A stretch of 64,000 nucleotides of DNA from Monilinia fructicola (taxonomy: Eukaryota > Ascomycota > Leotiomycetes > Helotiales > Sclerotiniaceae). The translations under genes and the position numbers were made by a program. The DNA is taken from assembly GCA_008692225.1 (NCBI GenBank), contig VICG01000009.1, positions 868,001 to 932,000 of the forward strand, given 5' to 3'. Every line of letters begins with the position of its first letter. Position 1 is the first letter of the stretch. The notes below the pieces were generated by a model, which had not been told where the DNA came from, made no database searches, and saw nothing but the letters and a program-made list of their open reading frames with translations. Shown here in pieces: positions 61,818 through 64,000 of the stretch.

Positions 61818-62408
61818 TCTTGTTTTCATCCTATCGACTTGCTCCGCGTTTCTTCTGTTCTGGTCACGAATTAGTACCCTCTTGTTGATTCTCGCTCGGG
61901 TTCAAGATAGAGTTGTCTGATTTGGTATTGGTTGCACGGTTGTTATCTCATCTCTGGATTGCCGCATATACGATGCATGGATGGTTGATGATTATCAGAT
62001 GGTAGTCGGGTGGACTTGTGTCTGGGGCGTTGCAGCGATGGAAATCGGATTTGTGGCTGGTGTGTCTATGTTGGATCTTTTCCTTTCCTCGAGCGCTTGT
62101 TTTGCGAAAGATATCGCTGCGCTCACTTGTACTGAGTGGATGTTCATGTAGCAACTTTCGAGCGCCAGAAACCCAATACAAAGATTCATAATATGGAGGG
62201 GGTCTGCTTCTGACGAGACACTGGTTTCCATGGATAGGGTGGAAAATGTAATGGTAATGTTCAATATGAAGACTGAAGAGTAATAAGTATTTCTTCTTTT
62301 TGGGGTGAATGCGCGAATTCTTACTTCTGGTGAATGACCTCAATATCTGATGTAAAAACCATAATTCATATTCAAGAACACCTAGTTCTCACGAGGGATC
62401 AAGCTTTC

Positions 62409-62639
62409 CTAGCTATTACTTGCTGAACTCCTAAGCTTAGTAGTAAATGGAACTTCTAGCTCAAGGGCAAATAACATTTGCCCTATTTTTTCCTTCCTGT
62501 TAAATAGGTACAATTGAAGGCGTGTGATCTGTGTCTTGCCCAAGTATTCTTCATTGGAAACGCCAGTCCATGTTTCGATTCTTTGTTGGGGAAATCGAAT
62601 ATTGCAAGAATATACTCGAGTTTGAGCAGCACGTCCCAT
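62409..62639 (-). CDS. Candidate small hypothetical protein (76 aa)
   Basis: The frame MGRAAQTRVYSCNIRFPQQR continues through LGKTQITRLQLYLFNRKEKI to a stop at 62409. Its composition is balanced and protein-like. No partner exon or family is recognised, so it may be chance. Confidence 0.25.
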   Translation of the reverse strand: MGRAAQTRVYSCNIRFPQQRIETWTGVSNEEYLGKTQITRLQLYLFNRKEKIGQMLFALELEVPFTTKLRSSASNS

Positions 62640-63848
62640 CGTGATGTTGCTTCTTCATAATGAATACATTGTACGGAGCTGCTTAGTTCTGATGCATATT
62701 GTGAGAACGATCTATTCTAAACTGAAGCTGCATGCATGAACCTTACACGCGTTGATACCCCTGGTGACAGCAAGCGGGAATGCAGATGCGAAAAGACGGT
62801 CATTCGCAGGCTATTTTCCATTCTGGAACAGGGTCGCTGGCAGATACTGGAAAGGATCAGGTGGAGAATGGGAAAAGACCATAGGCTGTGGGAAGAACAT
62901 CGTCTTTATGTCAGGCCGCATTGTTGATTTCCGCAATTGCATCATGATACAAGCATAATTTTGGTCATGGAATTGGTTTGGAGAGCTGTTCATGATCCAT
63001 CTAGCAAGATGCCAGCGATGGGTTTACCGGTTGTATGTTATCTGAGGGATTTCTATTGAACCATGCGGTAGACATGTTGGAAATTAATTTTACTAAGGCG
63101 CTGCCGCATGGAAAAATGTTTGAAACTAGAAGGTAGAGTTGAGAATGGGCGTGTTGTGTGTTTAGGTCGGTGTTAAGTGTCTAATAGATGCTTTTGTTGG
63201 GCCTAGGGCATTCACAACATTAGGATTATGTATGTTATGGCTGAGTAGAGAATCATTACTATTGACATCAAGCGTAGAATATCTTTCTTGAAACATCAAT
63301 GTCTTATATATAAATACGAAATATTGTCGCGAGTCTGATTGTTCTGGATCTTTCGTTCTTTAGATTTTGAACCAAAAACTGGAGATCAACTTGAATCATA
63401 CTAAGCTATCAGCAGAGTCAATTCTTATGACCTAAAAGAGAAGCTTCAAGAATAACATATAATACTCATTACTAATAGCATCGAATTGCGGTGAGCGGGC
63501 ATAAACAACTAAATACCTATTAGCGTACTTCATGTTAAACTGCATTGAGATGTTTACCTAGATATCAGCCTATATGTACCACCATTATAGACTTTACATG
63601 GGTATCAATCCTCTCTTGAACCCAAACCTCCATCTACTACAATGTGATTGTATGCATCATAGCTTCTTTCTTCGCCTTTGAACCTCTTTAGCACCTTCCT
63701 TTCTTCCCTCCCTCTATTCCTCATCACTTTCTCTGTCTTCTCTGGCTCTTCATGAGTCGCTCATCTAACCGAGTTGGTCGCCACGTTTTCTTCCACTCTG
63801 GAAAACAGATACTTCACCGCCCCTTGGAATCTTTAGTATTTTATCCTC

Positions 63849-64000
63849 TCACAGCCCGGCACGACTCGCTTCAGCGTCCCTATCACTTTGAATTGGTTCT
63901 ATTGCGTCTACATCTTCAGCAGGCGCATTGTTCGAAGCTCTTTCCAATGCCTCTCTCGCTCTGCGAGTCCGTTGAGCTCTCAGCTCCCAGATATCCTCAG
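63849..64000 (-). CDS. C-terminal end of a gene truncated by the window edge
   Basis: An uninterrupted minus frame enters from the right edge and encodes 49 residues, EDIWELRAQRTRRAREALER continuing to an acidic tail (EDVDAIEPIQSDRD) and a stop at 63849-63851. The Arg/Glu-rich start looks like the end of a helical or coiled-coil region. Identity cannot be judged from this fragment. Confidence 0.5.
   Translation of the reverse strand, partial: EDIWELRAQRTRRAREALERASNNAPAEDVDAIEPIQSDRDAEASRAGL

Larger units (their letters stand above)
60356..63848. other. Long spacer with weak candidates
   Basis: About 3.5 kb. It holds a 7-bp GATGTTT/GATGTGC tandem (61007-61037), a GC-richer, hydrophobic-coding segment (61240-61817) and a small minus frame (62409-62639), both listed separately. 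The plus frame at 62752-62958 is weakly protein-like. The final 250 bp is the 3' region of the right-edge gene. Confidence 0.45.

Noticed and set aside
61332..61829. 165-aa minus-strand Pro/Ser/Thr-rich frame
   Set aside because: Its composition is what GC- and T/G-rich sequence yields on the opposite strand. The plus strand looks more like a hydrophobic coding segment.

Overview
This window is eukaryotic, from a filamentous ascomycete. The genes carry short introns (about 45 to 120 nt) with fungal GT-AG signals, and recognisable ones include BDP1, BRE1, GTR2, PBN1, SARAF, a 2EXR-domain protein, a short heme-thiolate peroxygenase and an intracellular GH1 glucosidase. Long AT-rich spacers, and a family of coiled-coil proteins of a kind I associate with Leotiomycetes (Sclerotinia/Botrytis-like fungi), suggest Helotiales. 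That placement is inference. I saw no rRNA, tRNA, intact transposon or CRISPR array.

Layout. The first 23 kb is accessory in character: long spacers, a partial coiled-coil gene at the left edge, a 2EXR protein (4689-5600), a possible gene relic (5790-6490), three members of one unusual paralogous family (7097-8484 minus, 15388-17778 plus, 18626-20472 plus), and a six-exon membrane protein (9626-12073 minus). From 22.5 to 36.8 kb is a dense housekeeping block: GFA/CENP-V-like protein, GH1 beta-glucosidase, TFIIIB subunit Bdp1, histone H2B ubiquitin ligase Bre1, SARAF-like ER protein, Pbn1/PIG-X and an unknown 511-aa protein. Two divergent pairs (BDP1/BRE1 and SARAF/PBN1) share short promoters. 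From 36.8 to 64 kb the density falls again. It holds a four-helix membrane protein, a secreted peroxygenase, a polytopic membrane protein, a MIF-like protein, Gtr2 and a partial gene at the right edge, separated by spacers of 2 to 6 kb with microsatellites.

Most interesting signal. The three paralogues each have a long coiled coil followed by one small C-terminal module with the consensus [IV]GVx[IV]RxR[FW] ... GNxAxH. The module is clear only after splicing one of them (7097-8484) by hand. Its GN-x-A-x-H core recalls bacterial DUF4145/HEPN-type domains. I have found no name for the family and present the HEPN link only as a hypothesis.

Other points are a GC-AG intron and a GC-rich internal patch in the GH1 gene, a membrane-protein gene whose first coding exon appears to be only the ATG, and a MIF-like domain that cannot have the N-terminal catalytic proline. 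All intron positions were placed by eye from splice signals, reading frame and family conservation. No search was run.
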